Assembly (NCBI GenBank): GCA_004764695.1
Contig: SMSO01000032.1
Location: 1,014,501 to 1,078,500 of the forward strand
Direction: 5' to 3'
DNA length: 64,000 nucleotides
DNA from: Schizochytrium sp. TIO01
Lineage: Eukaryota > Sar > Bigyra > Thraustochytrida > Thraustochytriidae
In this document: piece by piece, positions 63,885 through 64,000 of the stretch
Position numbering within the stretch: the stretch's first letter is position 1
Layout: every line of letters starts with the position of its first letter
Notes under the pieces: model-generated
The model's database searches: none
Seen by the model: the letters and a program-made list of their open reading frames with translations, nothing else
Told to the model about the DNA's origin: nothing
Made by a program: the position numbers and the translations under genes

Positions 63885-64000
63885 TGGTGGCGGCGGAGTT
63901 ATTGTTGCCACTGATAGCGCTGTTGTTGTTGTTGCTATTGTTGTAGTTCTGAATTCCCATGAGAAGCTGAGGAAGAGAAGACGTAGCTTGCGGTTGTGAT
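62632..64000 (-). CDS. AP2-domain DNA-binding protein, 5' end beyond the window
   Basis: The stop is at 62632. An ATG at 63960 gives 442 residues, but the frame stays open to the window edge (13 more codons, Gln/Ser/Leu-rich), so the start may lie outside. The N-terminal half is Asn/Ser homopolymeric, then Gly/Met/Pro-rich (about 130-205). A basic patch KRRRKRRKSNRC precedes one AP2/ERF domain (about 217-270): SSYRGVSWHKRDHRWVARAW, GKTENLGTYISEKHAALMVD. The YRGVSWHKRDHRWVA strand and LGTY turn are diagnostic. The C-terminus is charged and Ser-rich with several basic clusters (nuclear localisation candidates). A single AP2 domain in a non-plant protist protein suggests a sequence-specific transcription factor. 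The CTG/TTG-rich stretch (minus-strand CAA/CAG/AAC/AGC) at 63826-63936 encodes the Asn/Ser runs. Confidence 0.88.

Noticed and set aside
63611-63946. Plus-strand ORF with a long poly-Leu run
   Set aside because: It is the antisense of the Asn/Ser-coding repeat in the AP2 gene.

Overview
This is a 64 kb piece of nuclear DNA from a flagellated, single-celled eukaryote. It has very few introns, long intron-free reading frames, Gln/Asn/Ser-rich low-complexity stretches, a mitochondrial ribosomal protein gene, a SUN nuclear-envelope protein and ciliary genes (CFAP221, an RNF32-like protein). The single-AP2-domain gene and the overall style fit a stramenopile, most likely a labyrinthulomycete/thraustochytrid-like organism. 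The taxon is inference, not shown directly. I saw no rRNA, tRNA, CRISPR array or intact transposon.

Layout, left to right: a spliced gene apparently derived from a DDE transposase (181-3982, -); a chromatin-type protein with a repeated PRGxxPxGKxWDYxxGxWV motif (4927-6369, +); a CRAL-TRIO protein apparently continuing into a reticulon-like domain (6323-9128, -); two small, tentative spliced genes (9367-9685, + and 9771-10239, -); a PXA-PX-nexin-C sorting nexin (+); a SUN-domain protein (-); a membrane-anchored divergent kinase-like protein (+); a histidine-phosphatase protein (-); a 7.4 kb stretch without a convincing gene; a long tail-anchored FN3 protein with a Tudor-like insertion (+); a 7TM protein (-); a 4.6 kb repeat-rich gap; mitochondrial L27 (+); a large Sfi1-like/jacalin-like protein (-); CFAP221 (+); a double-RING/IQ protein (-); a small two-TM protein (+); a two-exon quinone-oxidoreductase-like MDR enzyme (-); a pecanex-like protein (+); and an AP2-domain protein that runs off the right edge (-).

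The most striking property is the order itself. Once exon fragments are joined, every gene lies on the opposite strand to its neighbour. The 17 well-supported genes give 16 adjacent pairs and no same-strand pair; adding the two tentative small genes keeps the pattern. Each promoter region therefore serves a divergent pair and each 3' region a convergent pair. One convergent pair overlaps by 47 bp of coding sequence, and two others are only about 100 bp apart.

Splicing matters for reading the window. Canonical introns of 61, 49 and 200 nt join ORFs that would otherwise be annotated as separate genes, and all three joins preserve frame and restore family motifs. A fourth same-strand overlap (CRAL-TRIO/reticulon) probably has the same explanation, but its splice sites are not settled. 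A group of likely cilium/centrosome genes (Sfi1-like, CFAP221, RNF32-like) lies together at 43.4-54.4 kb. Most ORF-derived starts were moved to the first in-frame ATG because the longest ORF began at TTG or GTG.
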